A DNA stretch of 64,000 bases from Planctopirus ephydatiae (GCF_007752345.1 NZ_CP036299.1:4684001-4748000); one strand, 5' to 3'; positions 37,090 to 46,409 are shown, counted from the stretch's first letter. Notes: generated by a model not told the origin, from the sequence alone. A program made the numbers and translations.

Positions 37090-37929
37090 CTACAACCAAA
37101 GCTTGATTTTTGATTTCAGCTCAGCGGGCAGACGTTTCATCACGGCCTTCTCAATGGTCGGTGTGGGATAGCGTGTGCTGAAGTGCATCGCGATGATCAC
37201 TTCATTCTGGAAGCGGTCTTTTCGTTCCACGAAATCGTCCAGATGCAAGTGGCCGAACTTATGCACTTTTTCGCGACGGTGCTCCGGGCGGAAGAAAGTC
37301 ATTTCAGTAATCAGCACTTTAGCCTGATAGATCGCTTCACAGGCATCGAGCCCTGCAGGAGCAGTATCCCCTGTGTACGCAATCCAGGGAGTACGAACTT
37401 CGGCGGTGACTTCATTCCCAGCTAAACGCAAATCTCGAATCTCATCACCGGAAAGGCCATGATATTCCGGCTTAAGCTTCATCCGGCGATTCCAGACAAC
37501 ATATCCCACGGAAGGGACGGTATGCTTCGTCGGAAACGATGTGACCACCCACTCGCGACCTAACTCGAATTCCGAGTTCTCGCCCACTCCAATCAAATTG
37601 ACCAGCATCCGCCCACGGTCCAGCTTCTGCCACGCACGGAGCATGCGCTCGACATCTTCCACCACGGCCTCAGGCACATAAACCGTCGGTGGCTCCAGCT
37701 TCATCATGCGGCGGCGGGCCACATAAGCCGGCAGAGCTGCCATGTGATCCAGATGCGCATGCGTGATAAAGAAGGTGGGAATGCCGATGAAGTCCCAGGG
37801 CGAGCCTCCCAGATCAAACCCAATTTTCAACTCGGGAATTCTCCAGTAGCTTTGAACAGCCGCCCGCGACCAGCCTTCAATCGTGATGTCTTTGTAAGGC
37901 ATCGAATGAACGGGAAGATTTTCAAGCAT
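37090..37929 (-). CDS. MBL-fold metal-dependent hydrolase (RNase Z-like)
   Basis: 279 residues with the metallo-beta-lactamase metal motif [12 protein letters not shown] (HxHxDH, around residue 57), a later Asp in YTGDTAPAG (~190) and a C-terminal HFSTRY. This arrangement is that of the RNase Z/ElaC-like branch, which cleaves phosphodiester bonds, for example at tRNA 3' ends. The protein is shorter at the exosite region than classical RNase Z and lacks an obvious flexible arm, so the true substrate is open. ATG 37929 is chosen as the start. The Gfo/Idh/MocA gene lies 58 bases upstream on the same strand, which suggests one transcript. Confidence 0.88.
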   Translation of the reverse strand: MLENLPVHSMPYKDITIEGWSRAAVQSYWRIPELKIGFDLGGSPWDFIGIPTFFITHAHLDHMAALPAYVARRRMMKLEPPTVYVPEAVVEDVERMLRAWQKLDRGRMLVNLIGVGENSEFELGREWVVTSFPTKHTVPSVGYVVWNRRMKLKPEYHGLSGDEIRDLRLAGNEVTAEVRTPWIAYTGDTAPAGLDACEAIYQAKVLITEMTFFRPEHRREKVHKFGHLHLDDFVERKDRFQNEVIIAMHFSTRYPTPTIEKAVMKRLPAELKSKIKLWL

Positions 37930-37987
37930 GTCAGTCCGTTCGCCTCGTAAAACCAATCAATCGCGGAACCAGTATCTTGGCCAGATT

Positions 37988-39067
37988 TCAGGAAACCTTG
38001 ACTGGTTTTCCAAGCTCGACACTGGCCAGTTCCGCATGGCACAGCGCCAGGGCACCTCGAGCCAGATCGGCAGACAGGCCACGAGGAACTTCCCCGGTTT
38101 GCACTGCCACGACTGCCTGTTGCAACTCCGCTGTGAAGGCGGCGTACCATTCACCGCCTCCCTTTAGTTTGGGCTGTGTCGCCTTTCCTTTCGAGAGGAC
38201 GGTCAGAGGTCTGTCGGCACACCACTGGCCCGCCAATGTCCCGGCAGAATAAATAAGTGTGGCTTCCTCAAAGAACAACTCGAACCCATGCGCAAAATCG
38301 AGGCCAGAAGCTGCCATCCCGCCACTGACTGCCGAAACCGCCAAACCAGCATCGTCAAAGACATAGTTGGAGTGCACATGGTTCACGAAACCTTCCTGCA
38401 AAAACCCGCGCGAGAAGACCTGGCGTGGAGTTCCGCAGATCAGGGAAATGAAATGATTGTCATGGATATGCAGATCGATCCCCCAACCGCCGAGCTTGGT
38501 GAAGTCGGACATTCCTCCTGACCACTTGGGGCTCGAAATAATGCGTTTGAAATTGGCAGCCAGGAGCTTGCCATATTTTTTGGAGGCGACCGCTTCCGCA
38601 GCGAACTGAAACTCAGGGAAGAATGGCAGCACATGGGCCACCATCAGCAGTTTCCCGGCTTTCTTTGCAGCAGCGACCATACGATCTGCCGATTTCAGAT
38701 CGACTGAGATCGGTTTTTCGACCAGAACGTGTTTACCCGCCTTCAGGGCGGCAATCACCATTTCTTCGTGCTGATCGTTCGGAAGGCAGATATCAATCAG
38801 GTCGATCTCGGGATCGGCAAACATTTCGTGGGGCTGGTCGTACGCACCAATTTTGGTGAGGTCGAGCTTCGGGCCCCGCGGGCCAAAGTTTCCCTGAATA
38901 CTCGTCCAGTCTCCCGCGAGCTTTTCTGCACTGCGTGTGCAGATCGCTGTCACGCTCCCACCTTTGAGCCTGGAACCAGCCAGCGTGCCATCCTCGCGAA
39001 TCTTTGTCGCACCGGCAAAGTGAGTCCAACCCATAAAGCCAATACCAAGAATACCGATCCGAATCAT
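37988..39067 (-). CDS. Gfo/Idh/MocA family oxidoreductase
   Basis: 359 residues. The NAD(P) Rossmann fold is at the N-terminus (GILGIGFMGWTHFAGA), and the family motif EKPISVDLKSADRMVAAAK lies near residue 117. The C-terminal alpha/beta domain carries GGWGIDLHIHDNHFIS, with the usual catalytic-type Asp/His pair. Family members oxidise or reduce sugars and inositols; planctomycetes carry many. AGGAG lies nine bases before ATG 39067. No signal peptide is seen, so it should be cytoplasmic. The sugar substrate cannot be read from sequence. Confidence 0.92.
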   Translation of the reverse strand: MIRIGILGIGFMGWTHFAGATKIREDGTLAGSRLKGGSVTAICTRSAEKLAGDWTSIQGNFGPRGPKLDLTKIGAYDQPHEMFADPEIDLIDICLPNDQHEEMVIAALKAGKHVLVEKPISVDLKSADRMVAAAKKAGKLLMVAHVLPFFPEFQFAAEAVASKKYGKLLAANFKRIISSPKWSGGMSDFTKLGGWGIDLHIHDNHFISLICGTPRQVFSRGFLQEGFVNHVHSNYVFDDAGLAVSAVSGGMAASGLDFAHGFELFFEEATLIYSAGTLAGQWCADRPLTVLSKGKATQPKLKGGGEWYAAFTAELQQAVVAVQTGEVPRGLSADLARGALALCHAELASVELGKPVKVS

Positions 39068-39241
39068 TCGCTCATCTCCTGAGGTGGCACGCCGTCACGA
39101 AATTCTGATGCACCTGTTTTCAGTCGGCGCTCCAGGTTTGTCCCGGCAGCTTTCCCAATGCGGAGCTGTAAATCAAGCGGCTGAAGGAAACACGCCACAC
39201 CCAGCCCACCAAAACTGCCAAAATGGCATATCATCGCCTTT

Positions 39242-39274
39242 TGCACAAAAAACAGGCAGCCCATTTTTTGTGCA
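39242..39274. promoter_or_regulatory. Perfect A/T-rich inverted repeat between the oxidoreductase and csrA
   Basis: TGCACAAAAAA (39242-39252) and TTTTTTGTGCA (39264-39274) are exact reverse complements with an 11-base spacer. It lies 174 bases before the minus-strand oxidoreductase and 217 bases before csrA. It could be an operator, or a hairpin with the look of a bidirectional terminator. A second small palindrome, TGCCAAAATGGCA, lies at 39215-39227. Confidence 0.5.
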
Positions 39275-39491
39275 TAGCCCTGCCACATTGCCCCCGATCA
39301 CTAAGAGCGGCGAATTTGGCCGATTTTGCACTGGATTCTGAGTGCCCGGTGTTGATATCTTCTTGACGACGCCATCGGAATGATTGCAGGTTTCGGGGAA
39401 AAGCCTCGGTCGCAATTGGGGCGGCATCGATTGCCAGATCGCTGGTATTGATTCACAGGGATGCGAATTCGGTCCATGAAGGGGGTGGGTT

Positions 39492-39692
39492 ATGTTGGTG
39501 TTGTCACGAAAGCCAGGCGAGAAAATCCTGATCGGCGAGAATGTCACTGTGACAATCGTCCGCATTGGGCCAAACACAGTCCGTCTGGGGATTGAGGCAC
39601 CGCGGGATATGAACATTGTGCGAGAAGAACTCTGCACAGGTGAAGACTCCGCTCCGACCACAACACACACGATTGATGTCCATCACGCTTAA
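39492..39692 (+). CDS. csrA: Carbon storage regulator CsrA (translational regulator)
   Basis: 66 residues that bind GGA motifs in mRNA leaders and change translation or stability. The whole fold is conserved: MLVLSRKPGEKILIGENV, then TVRLGIEAPRDMNIVREEL, with the RNA-binding Arg of VREEL. The C-terminal 17 residues (CTGEDSAPTTTHTIDVHHA) are extra and probably disordered. A purine-rich ribosome site (GAAGGGGGTGGG) lies just before ATG 39492. It contains GG-rich sequence, so self-control is possible but not shown. A clear terminator follows about 160 bases later. It stands alone, whereas many bacteria place csrA beside fliW. Confidence 0.95.
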   Translation: MLVLSRKPGEKILIGENVTVTIVRIGPNTVRLGIEAPRDMNIVREELCTGEDSAPTTTHTIDVHHA

Positions 39693-39849
39693 TGCCCGTG
39701 ATATCCATCTCTGTGCTGATGTGGTCACTTTTCGTCAGCACACATCTGCTGATGAAGCGATACCCTTTTGACTGGTTCTGATCACTCAGCAACACGTGTT
39801 TCTTTCGGTCAATGCCAAGCCCTCTGACGATGATCTTTGCACAACCATC

Positions 39850-39884
39850 ACCCGAGAACTGGCCATAGCCGTCTCGGGTTTTTT
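39850..39884 (+). terminator. Rho-independent terminator after csrA
   Basis: ACCCGAGA (39850-39857) pairs with TCTCGGGT (39872-39879), followed by a run of T residues to 39884. It lies 158 bases after the csrA stop and ends the csrA transcript. Confidence 0.85.
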
Positions 39885-39979
39885 CGTAAGCTGTTTTCTA
39901 TTAAGTTGGATTTGAGACAAACTTTATCCCTAAGGACATCTCCGCTTTTCAGAAATCAACCACACGTTGAGAGACCTGA

Positions 39980-39996
39980 AAAGCATGCTTGCTCCG
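39980..39996. repeat. REP-like fragment, copy 4
   Basis: AAGCATGCTTGCTCCG carries the palindromic core GCATGC and the left arm GCATGCTTGC of the family. The right arm is not kept. It lies between csrA and the small membrane ORF. Confidence 0.5.
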
Positions 39997-40110
39997 ATCC
40001 GCTGTCTGTTACACACAACTTTACATGCCTGTTTTCTTGAGGTCTGGCTGGAGACTGTGTGGCTGGAGTCAAACGTCCTCGTTTGCCCCAAGGTCAGTGG
40101 ACTCTAATCG

Positions 40111-40344
40111 TTGATCACGGGACTGATCTTGCTTGTCTGTGGCATATCCATTCGATTGGGTTATCGATCGATGGCATGGCTGGGTGTACTCGCAAATTTC
40201 TGGATGTTCGTGGCCACGCTTTTTTCAGCCATGTTTTTCGTTGCTTTGTTCCACGGAATACTCCTTTTTCCAGCCTGCCGACTGATGTGGCTGTGGTACA
40301 AAACTCCCGGAATGAGCCTCTTGAATGAGCGGAAATCTGCTTGA
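40111..40344 (+). CDS. Possible small membrane protein
   Basis: 77 residues from TTG 40111, with two hydrophobic segments (ITGLILLVCGISIRLG and WLGVLANFWMFVATLFSAMFF in part) and a short polar tail ending in NERKSA. The hydrophobic pattern and the neat basic end look coding, but there is no good ribosome site and no known homologue. It is convergent with the DEXH helicase, 22 bases apart. It could be a chance frame. Confidence 0.4.
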   Translation: MITGLILLVCGISIRLGYRSMAWLGVLANFWMFVATLFSAMFFVALFHGILLFPACRLMWLWYKTPGMSLLNERKSA

Positions 40345-40366
40345 GAAAATGATCGCTCTTCGTAAG

Positions 40367-42976
40367 TTACTTCCGGCGGGAGGTAGCGGCTTTCTCCAGC
40401 GGAATCTGCATCTTACGAATGCGGTCTTCGAGCTTTTCACTGGTTAATCGCTCGCGCAAACGGTCCACCATCAGTGGAAATGCCAGTGGAGTAAAACGCG
40501 GAAGCTCGACAAGCTGAATCGTGGCTCCCTGCAAACGAACTAATGTTTCCCGCAGTCGATTCGATTCCAGTTGCTGTTCGAGGACTTCTTGCCGAGCCTG
40601 CCTGAGCAGCAGATTGTCTGGATCGTATTCCGTGAAGACATCGTGCAGTAAACCTGCCGAGGCCTGCAGGTGCCTCGTCGATTTGGCCGCTCCGGGAAAA
40701 CCTTGAGAGATTAACCCGCTGATTCTGGCGACTTCTCGAAATTGCCGCCTGGCCATTTCGACGGCATTCAGACTCTGTTCAATATCCGCCTCGAGTTGAT
40801 CTTCCGAGAACAATCCCTCCTGGATCGCCCTGCCAACATCAATGGCCTCTGTCGCCAGGAGTTCAAAGCCATAGTCATTAATCGCCATCGTGAATGTGAC
40901 CGGCAGTCGTTGAGCCAATCGATAGGCGAACAGACTGGCCAAACCTTCGTGCACCAACCGGCCTTCAAACGGATAGAAGTAGTAGTGGTATCCTTCACGC
41001 GATTTGAGCGTCTCGACCAGCAGTTCGCCCATAGCCGGGATGAGTGACCAGTCGGCCTGCACTTCAAGAATTGGCCGCACAGCTTCCATTTCAGGGCCAA
41101 GAAACAGACCCTTGCGTGCTTCGTCCAGTTTGTTCCGCACAGCTTTAGAAAGTTCCGTTGAAAGGGGCATGCGGCCACCCATCCAGCGGGGTACTGGCCC
41201 GAGTTTGCCAGTCGCAGGTTTGACATAAGCCTTCATATCGTAGACACGAATCAATTCGAGCAGCTTACCCGAGAAAATAAAGCGATCTCCGGGCTTCATC
41301 TTCGAAACAAAAGATTCCTCGATCGTGCCTAATCGTGCACCACTGCGATACACCACAGAAAGACTGGCATCTCCCACAATTGTGCCAATCGCCATGCGGT
41401 GCTGACGGGCCACTTTCTGGCTGGTCACTCGATACTCGCCATCGACGACATCGACCCGTTGATAATCGGGATAAGCCCTGAGTGCTTCACCGCCACGATG
41501 AATAAAGTCGAGAACCCATTCCCATTCTTCTGCATGGAGATCATGATAGGCAGATGACTGTCTGACTTCCTGCAATAGATCCTCAGCACGAAAGCCCGTT
41601 CCCAAAGCGACCGTGACAGCATGTTGAACAAGCACGTCGAGTGGCTTTGAACGATGGATCCTCGCCTCCAGGTGGCCCTTTTCCAGCGATTCTCGAGCAG
41701 CGGCAAACTCCACGAGTTCCAAGGCATGAGTGGGAACACACACCACCCGGCTCAACGCCCCCGGTTGATGCCCTGCCCGCCCTGCTCGTTGCAACAGACG
41801 GGCCACACCTTTGGGGCTCCCCACCTGCAGCACTTGATCGACAGGTGAAAAATCGACTCCCAGATCGAGCGAGGAAGTACAGACCACAGCCTTTAATTTT
41901 CCCTCACGCAGCCCCTGCTCGACCCAGCGGCGAACATCCTGATCGAGTGAACCGTGATGCAGTGCCAGTTCGCCCGCCCAGTCTGGCCGAGCTTTGAGAA
42001 TCGCCTGATACCAGAGTTCTGTCTGGGCTCGAGTATTGGTGAAGACCAGCGTCGAGCGAGCCGCTTCGATCCTTTCGATGACCTGTGGCAACAGACGAAC
42101 CCCCAGATGGCCAGCCCAGGGGAATCGTTCAATCACAGGTGGGATCATGGAATCAATGGCGTACGATTTACTCGTTGCGCCATGCACAATCTTTCCCACA
42201 GGAGCCTGCGAAGCGGTGGTCTGATACGCAGCGATTCGCTTGCCAGTCGGCCTCCCCAGCAAGACATCACAGGAATGCTCAAGATTCCCGAGTGTGGCCG
42301 ATAATCCCCACACCTGCAATCGAGGTTGCCAGCATCTCAGTCGAGCCAGGCAGAGTTCAGCCTGCGTGCCTCGTTTTCCGCCCAGCAGCTCGTGCCATTC
42401 GTCGAAAACCACACATTCCAGGTTCGCCAATTGTTCCTGAGCATCTGCACGAGCCAGCAGAAGTGAGAGGCTTTCGGGAGTGGTAATCAGAGCTGTGGGT
42501 AATCGTTCGCGCTGGTGCCGTCTCGTTGTGGCTGATGTATCACCGGTCCGGCGTTCCACCAGCCATGGGAGCTTCAGATCCTGCACAGCCGCCTGCAAAG
42601 CATTTTCAGTATCGGCGGCCAGAGCACGCAGTGGCGTAATCCACAAAACTTTAAGGCCCGGTGCTTTCTGTGAAGGTTTTTTGCCCGCATCGACGAGTTT
42701 TTGCTCTTCGTGAAGTGCGCGCAAAAGTGGGCCTCCCCAAGCGGCATAGGTTTTTCCAGTCCCTGTGGTGGCATGAACTAAACCACTCTCACCCGCCAGG
42801 TAGTTTTGCCAGACTTCTTCCTGAAAAGGAAATGGCTGCCAGCCCCGGGAAGTGAACCAGTCTCTCATCGGCTGCAAAAGATCGGCCCTGACGACAGACG
42901 TTGAGTCGAGACCGGGCGCCAGATTCTCCGTGATTGAAGCTGACTTTCGCGAGATTCTAGGCCGCGGCGGCTTCAT
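40367..42976 (-). CDS. Lhr-like ligase-associated DEXH-box helicase
   Basis: 869 residues. Helicase domain 1 has Walker A ATTGTGKT (69-76), WITPLRALAADTENA, ITTPESLSLLLARA and the DEWH box in VVFDEWHELLGG, then WGLSATLGN. Domain 2 has LVFTNTRAQTELWYQA, CTSSLDLGVDFSPVDQVLQ and LLQRAGRAGHQ. The rest is the Lhr winged-helix and beta-barrel core. This length and order fit the family that often sits with an ATP-dependent DNA ligase, exonuclease and phosphoesterase. Those partners are not next to it here. AAAAGG nine bases before ATG 42976 favours that start over ATG 43015. A role in DNA repair or RNA-DNA unwinding is inferred. Confidence 0.92.
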   Translation of the reverse strand: MKPPRPRISRKSASITENLAPGLDSTSVVRADLLQPMRDWFTSRGWQPFPFQEEVWQNYLAGESGLVHATTGTGKTYAAWGGPLLRALHEEQKLVDAGKKPSQKAPGLKVLWITPLRALAADTENALQAAVQDLKLPWLVERRTGDTSATTRRHQRERLPTALITTPESLSLLLARADAQEQLANLECVVFDEWHELLGGKRGTQAELCLARLRCWQPRLQVWGLSATLGNLEHSCDVLLGRPTGKRIAAYQTTASQAPVGKIVHGATSKSYAIDSMIPPVIERFPWAGHLGVRLLPQVIERIEAARSTLVFTNTRAQTELWYQAILKARPDWAGELALHHGSLDQDVRRWVEQGLREGKLKAVVCTSSLDLGVDFSPVDQVLQVGSPKGVARLLQRAGRAGHQPGALSRVVCVPTHALELVEFAAARESLEKGHLEARIHRSKPLDVLVQHAVTVALGTGFRAEDLLQEVRQSSAYHDLHAEEWEWVLDFIHRGGEALRAYPDYQRVDVVDGEYRVTSQKVARQHRMAIGTIVGDASLSVVYRSGARLGTIEESFVSKMKPGDRFIFSGKLLELIRVYDMKAYVKPATGKLGPVPRWMGGRMPLSTELSKAVRNKLDEARKGLFLGPEMEAVRPILEVQADWSLIPAMGELLVETLKSREGYHYYFYPFEGRLVHEGLASLFAYRLAQRLPVTFTMAINDYGFELLATEAIDVGRAIQEGLFSEDQLEADIEQSLNAVEMARRQFREVARISGLISQGFPGAAKSTRHLQASAGLLHDVFTEYDPDNLLLRQARQEVLEQQLESNRLRETLVRLQGATIQLVELPRFTPLAFPLMVDRLRERLTSEKLEDRIRKMQIPLEKAATSRRK

Positions 42977-43365
42977 GGGCAACGACCTTTTAGAAGTCTC
43001 AACAGGGCGAGTCATTTGAATCAGAAACAAGGTTTCACAAGACTGTCTGGCACGAAATCATCGATTAATCCGTGGCGAGAAATTGATAGGAGATCGTAGT
43101 CGCATGCATCCTGTTGGAAAGGGATACAAGTTCGACAAGGCGTTGAGTTTCTGACGCTGACACCACAAATCACCTTGCGGGATTTTGAGACATCGATCAA
43201 CCTTATGGAAGTCGTGGACATAACTTGTTGAAAACAGACAACTTGAGCCCACAATTCGCAGTCTGTCACCGTATCGTTTCCAGTGCATCGTTTTTGAAGC
43301 AGAATATCTTTTTTTCCGACCCACGGATGGTGCAGCCAGCGGTTCGCTTTGAGGGAGATTGAAAC
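42977..43365. other. Divergent promoter region without a recognised gene
   Basis: About 390 bases between the helicase and the vWA gene. The first part could be N-terminal coding if ATG 43015 is used for the helicase. A 192-codon minus-strand frame (43021-43599) runs across it into the vWA gene and is taken as a shadow. GAGGGAGAT before ATG 43366 is the ribosome site of the vWA gene. Confidence 0.45.
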
Positions 43366-44463
43366 ATGACGACCCCTCAAAGAGCTGTGACCGAACCAGT
43401 AATTCAGGCTGCACAGGGAGCCACCAGACAAAGTGCGCTGGTGGGCTGGCTCCTTTCCGGCTGTCTCCATCTGATCGCCATCGTACTGCTCCTCTTTGTC
43501 ATTCAAGGACAAGGTGTTGAACGCGTTGGTTTCGGCAATGGTGCTGAAGGTCCACCCGGTCTCGTGATGGTGGATGCCAGTGATGGTGGGTTGACGCAAG
43601 AAGCCGCACCATCAGAAATTGGAATTGGAAACCGCCCTCTGCGAACAGCAGCAGGGAGCAGCGGGACTGGTCGGGAAGTTCAATCAACAGAACTCCCGGC
43701 TGATGTGCCACCAGTTCCACTCTCCTTGCCGAAAGCTGCTGCAGCAGGACTGGGTTCTGCCCGCGGCAACCTCGCCTCAGAGTTCTCTCCCACGGCGGGA
43801 ACTGGCAATAGTGGAACCGGCCTGACAGGGACAGGAACCAGTGGTGATCTGCGGGATCTGATCGAAGGGACAGGAACACGAAAACCGGGAACTGGCCTCG
43901 GTGCTGCCACACCTGGCACCAGCTTCATGGGGATCAAAGATCAGGGAAGCCGGGTCGTGTTTGTGATCGATTGCTCGGGAAGCATGACCAACTATAACGC
44001 GATGCGAGTGGCGAAGACTGCACTGGTCAGCAGCTTGCAGGCACTTGATACCGGGCAGCAGTTCCAGATCATTTTTTACAACGACAGCCCAACCTTTTTG
44101 AAAGGGACCAGTCGCGACGGAAAAGCCAGTTTGTGGTTTGCGACCGAGATCAACAAAACCCTGGCAACACAGCAGATCAGCGCGGTTCAGCCCGACCGGG
44201 GAACACAACATCTGCCGGCACTCAAGCTCGCTCTCAAGTTTTCTCCTGAGGTGATCTATTTCCTCACAGACGCCGATGAACCAGAGTTAACATCCATCGA
44301 GCGCAAAGAACTGATTCGGTTGAATCAAGGTCGCAGCCGCATTCATACGATTGAGTTTGGTCAAGGGCCGGAGTTGAAGACTGAGAACTTCCTCAAAAAA
44401 GTCGCTCGCGAGAATGGAGGAAGCTATCGATATGAAGATGTCACCCGCTTCACTTCCCGATAA
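43366..44463 (+). CDS. TonB-like membrane-anchored von Willebrand A domain protein
   Basis: 365 residues. A basic start is followed by one membrane segment (~27-46, GWLLSGCLHLIAIVLLLFVI), placed as in TonB proteins. A linker of about 140 residues is rich in Gly, Thr and Ser (GTGNSGTGLTGTGTSG). The vWA domain (~190-360) has the metal-site motif VIDCSGSM, then the conserved Thr in DRGTQHLPAL, and FLTDADEPEL. vWA domains bind partners through a metal ion. Planctomycetes have many such proteins without known function. ATG 43366 has GAGGGAGAT upstream. The next gene overlaps its 3' end by about 32 bases, so the pair is probably translated together. Confidence 0.88.
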   Translation: MTTPQRAVTEPVIQAAQGATRQSALVGWLLSGCLHLIAIVLLLFVIQGQGVERVGFGNGAEGPPGLVMVDASDGGLTQEAAPSEIGIGNRPLRTAAGSSGTGREVQSTELPADVPPVPLSLPKAAAAGLGSARGNLASEFSPTAGTGNSGTGLTGTGTSGDLRDLIEGTGTRKPGTGLGAATPGTSFMGIKDQGSRVVFVIDCSGSMTNYNAMRVAKTALVSSLQALDTGQQFQIIFYNDSPTFLKGTSRDGKASLWFATEINKTLATQQISAVQPDRGTQHLPALKLALKFSPEVIYFLTDADEPELTSIERKELIRLNQGRSRIHTIEFGQGPELKTENFLKKVARENGGSYRYEDVTRFTSR

Positions 44464-45541
44464 TCGCATCGCTGACTGGCAAGATGATCGAGGCGTAAAC
44501 CTAAACGTTTCCTCTTGGATGATCAGATCCATTCTGATCATCTGGCTGACAGCGTCAGGAACAGTCCTTCTGGGAAGTGGTCAAGCCCAGGCGATCGATC
44601 GGGTCGTCCTGCAACAGCCTGCAGGTGGCGGACAGATTGCGATCACTGGCACGATTCTCGACTATACCGGCGAATCGATCACCATTCGCCCCAGACAAGG
44701 CGGGACGATTGCCAGGCATGTTTCCAGCGATGTGATCGAAGTGACCACGGAGTATCTGCCAGAGCATCAACTGGCCATCGATTTGATGTCCCGCGGCGAC
44801 TGGAAAGCTGCTCGGGCTCAGTTGACCGCCACGGTTGAAAAAGAAGACCGTCTGTGGGTTCGCCGGATCATCCTCTCTCAACTGGTGCGTTGTGCCGCTG
44901 CCCTCGATGAGCCTTTAGCCGCGGGCCGATATTTTGCGGCTCTGGTGCAAAGCGATCCACAGACCATTCATGCTCACGTCGCACCGCTGGACTGGACGGA
45001 TCACATCCCTGATGAACCGTTGTTGTTACAAGCCCAGCAGTGGCTGAAAAGTTCGCATCGATTGACGCGATTGCTGGGAGCCAGTCATGTGCTCCGCGAT
45101 CACAATCTTGGCCCGCAGGCTGTGGCTGAACTGCAGATCATCCTGAGATCCGACGAAATCACGGCTCGTACTTTAGCTCAGGGGCAACTCTGGAAGCATC
45201 GCTTGAATGCACTGGAATTGACCAGTACAGAAGTCGCTCGCTGGGAAGAAACGATCCGGTCTTGGCCTGATCGATTACAGCCCGGAGCATGGACGGTTAT
45301 TGCCCGAGGGCACGAACATTTTGGCCAGTGGCCACAGGCAGCAGCCGCCTGGATCCGACTGCCGGTGGCTTTTCCAGATGTCGATGCCTTGGCAGCTTAT
45401 GCAGGTCTGCGCGGGGCCATCGCTTTCCAGGAAGCAGGACAGTTCGCCGCTGCCAGAACGATGGGCGAAGAAATCAGCCAGCGGTTCGCCTCGACCCGAC
45501 ACGGGAAAGACGCCACCAACTGGCTGAAAACTCTAAAATAA
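44432..45541 (+). CDS. Secreted or anchored repeat-helix protein of unknown function, partner of the vWA protein
   Basis: 369 residues. A hydrophobic segment at ~31-52 (SILIIWLTASGTVLLGSG) ends in QAQAIDR, a likely signal cleavage. A small beta domain follows (ITGTILDYTGESITIRPRQG). The rest is helical with TPR-like pairing (AIDLMSRGDWKAARAQL, AGLRGAIAFQEAGQFAAAR). No enzyme motif is seen. ATG 44432 is preferred because GGAGG lies 11 bases upstream, inside the vWA gene; ATG 44438 and ATG 44519 (directly before the signal) remain possible. The overlap with the vWA gene points to a joint role in the envelope. Confidence 0.75.
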   Translation: MKMSPASLPDNRIADWQDDRGVNLNVSSWMIRSILIIWLTASGTVLLGSGQAQAIDRVVLQQPAGGGQIAITGTILDYTGESITIRPRQGGTIARHVSSDVIEVTTEYLPEHQLAIDLMSRGDWKAARAQLTATVEKEDRLWVRRIILSQLVRCAAALDEPLAAGRYFAALVQSDPQTIHAHVAPLDWTDHIPDEPLLLQAQQWLKSSHRLTRLLGASHVLRDHNLGPQAVAELQIILRSDEITARTLAQGQLWKHRLNALELTSTEVARWEETIRSWPDRLQPGAWTVIARGHEHFGQWPQAAAAWIRLPVAFPDVDALAAYAGLRGAIAFQEAGQFAAARTMGEEISQRFASTRHGKDATNWLKTLK

Positions 45542-45616
45542 ATTGACACAGCTCTCTCTTCGAAGGCGAAAGATCTGTGGATCTTAGGGGCCATCAACGG
45601 AACTGGGTGGTGTGAA

Positions 45617-45961
45617 TTAAGAAACTGTCGCAGTGACCGTCGTGCTCAACCAGCGTTCCTGATCCACAATGATCAGTTCAGCAGGGTTCGATGGCGAAGG
45701 TGCCAGTTCGACACCGGCACCTTCCAGAAGACCGGCCTGCTCAGATTCTGCAGGAACATTTCCTTCATTACCAACAATGCGATACCACTGCAGGTGTGGC
45801 CAGTCACGACGGACGGCATTCAAAGCAGTCAGCAAAGCCTTGCTGCCAGCACCGGGTTTGAAGCCACACTTGGCTGCCGCATCATTATGAGTGGCGAGCT
45901 TATCGGCACGCTTCAAAGAAAAGATCACTTCCGCGAGTGCATCGGCACGGGTCGAGGCCAT
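45617..45961 (-). CDS. Small alkyltransferase-like (ATL/MGMT C-domain) protein, tentative
   Basis: 114 residues. The central part resembles the DNA-binding half of O6-alkylguanine transferases: an AEVIFSLKRADKLATHNDAA helix pair, then WPHLQWYRIVGNEGNV, where MGMT has PCHRVV and ATL proteins have PWHRVV, then QAGLLEGAGVEL as in QxxLLExEGV. There is no reactive Cys at the motif. ATL proteins flag bulky alkyl lesions for repair. The helices ahead of the motif diverge, so the match is tentative. ATG 45961 is chosen; the frame continues to 46015. It is convergent with the secreted repeat-helix gene. Confidence 0.6.
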   Translation of the reverse strand: MASTRADALAEVIFSLKRADKLATHNDAAAKCGFKPGAGSKALLTALNAVRRDWPHLQWYRIVGNEGNVPAESEQAGLLEGAGVELAPSPSNPAELIIVDQERWLSTTVTATVS

Positions 45962-46409
45962 GTTCAATCTCCAACAAACAATAGAAAACCGGCGAGGAAA
46001 TGGCCTTCCTGGCAACAGTGACCTTGAGCACTTGCGATTTTCAAGGTCGCCTCAATCACATCGAAAGAGAGAACCCTCTGACGACGTTATCCACTGTACT
46101 TATCATAACCAATTCTCCACCTCTTCTCAATGACTGAATTCCACTCTCTGCACATGTCGCATGCAAAGCCTGTGGCCAAGAGTAGTTCGCTCATTGCCTC
46201 ACTGGCAAAGACTGCCGGAATCGAGTTCGATTCTGAGCGAACCACGCGCACGACAACCACCAGCTCAGTCAGATTTGCAGTGAAACACCATCCATCAAGA
46301 AAGGCTCACGAGCGAATCCAATCGCCTGTTGCAAGTCTCCTCGTCGCATCGGAAAATGTCATCTCCGTTATCGGGCCTCAACAATTGCCGCATTGACACA
46401 CCCTCTGGA
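45962..46409. other. Divergent region without a recognised gene
   Basis: About 450 bases between the ATL-like and LarA-like genes. An 88-codon plus-strand frame (46130-46396) has low-complexity, Thr-rich sequence and no family, so I do not call it. The last part may be N-terminal coding for the LarA-like gene if TTG 46329 or ATG 46356 is used. Confidence 0.4.

Noticed and set aside
46130-46396. 88-codon plus-strand frame between the ATL-like and LarA-like genes
   Set aside because: Thr-rich low-complexity sequence, overlaps candidate starts of the LarA-like gene.
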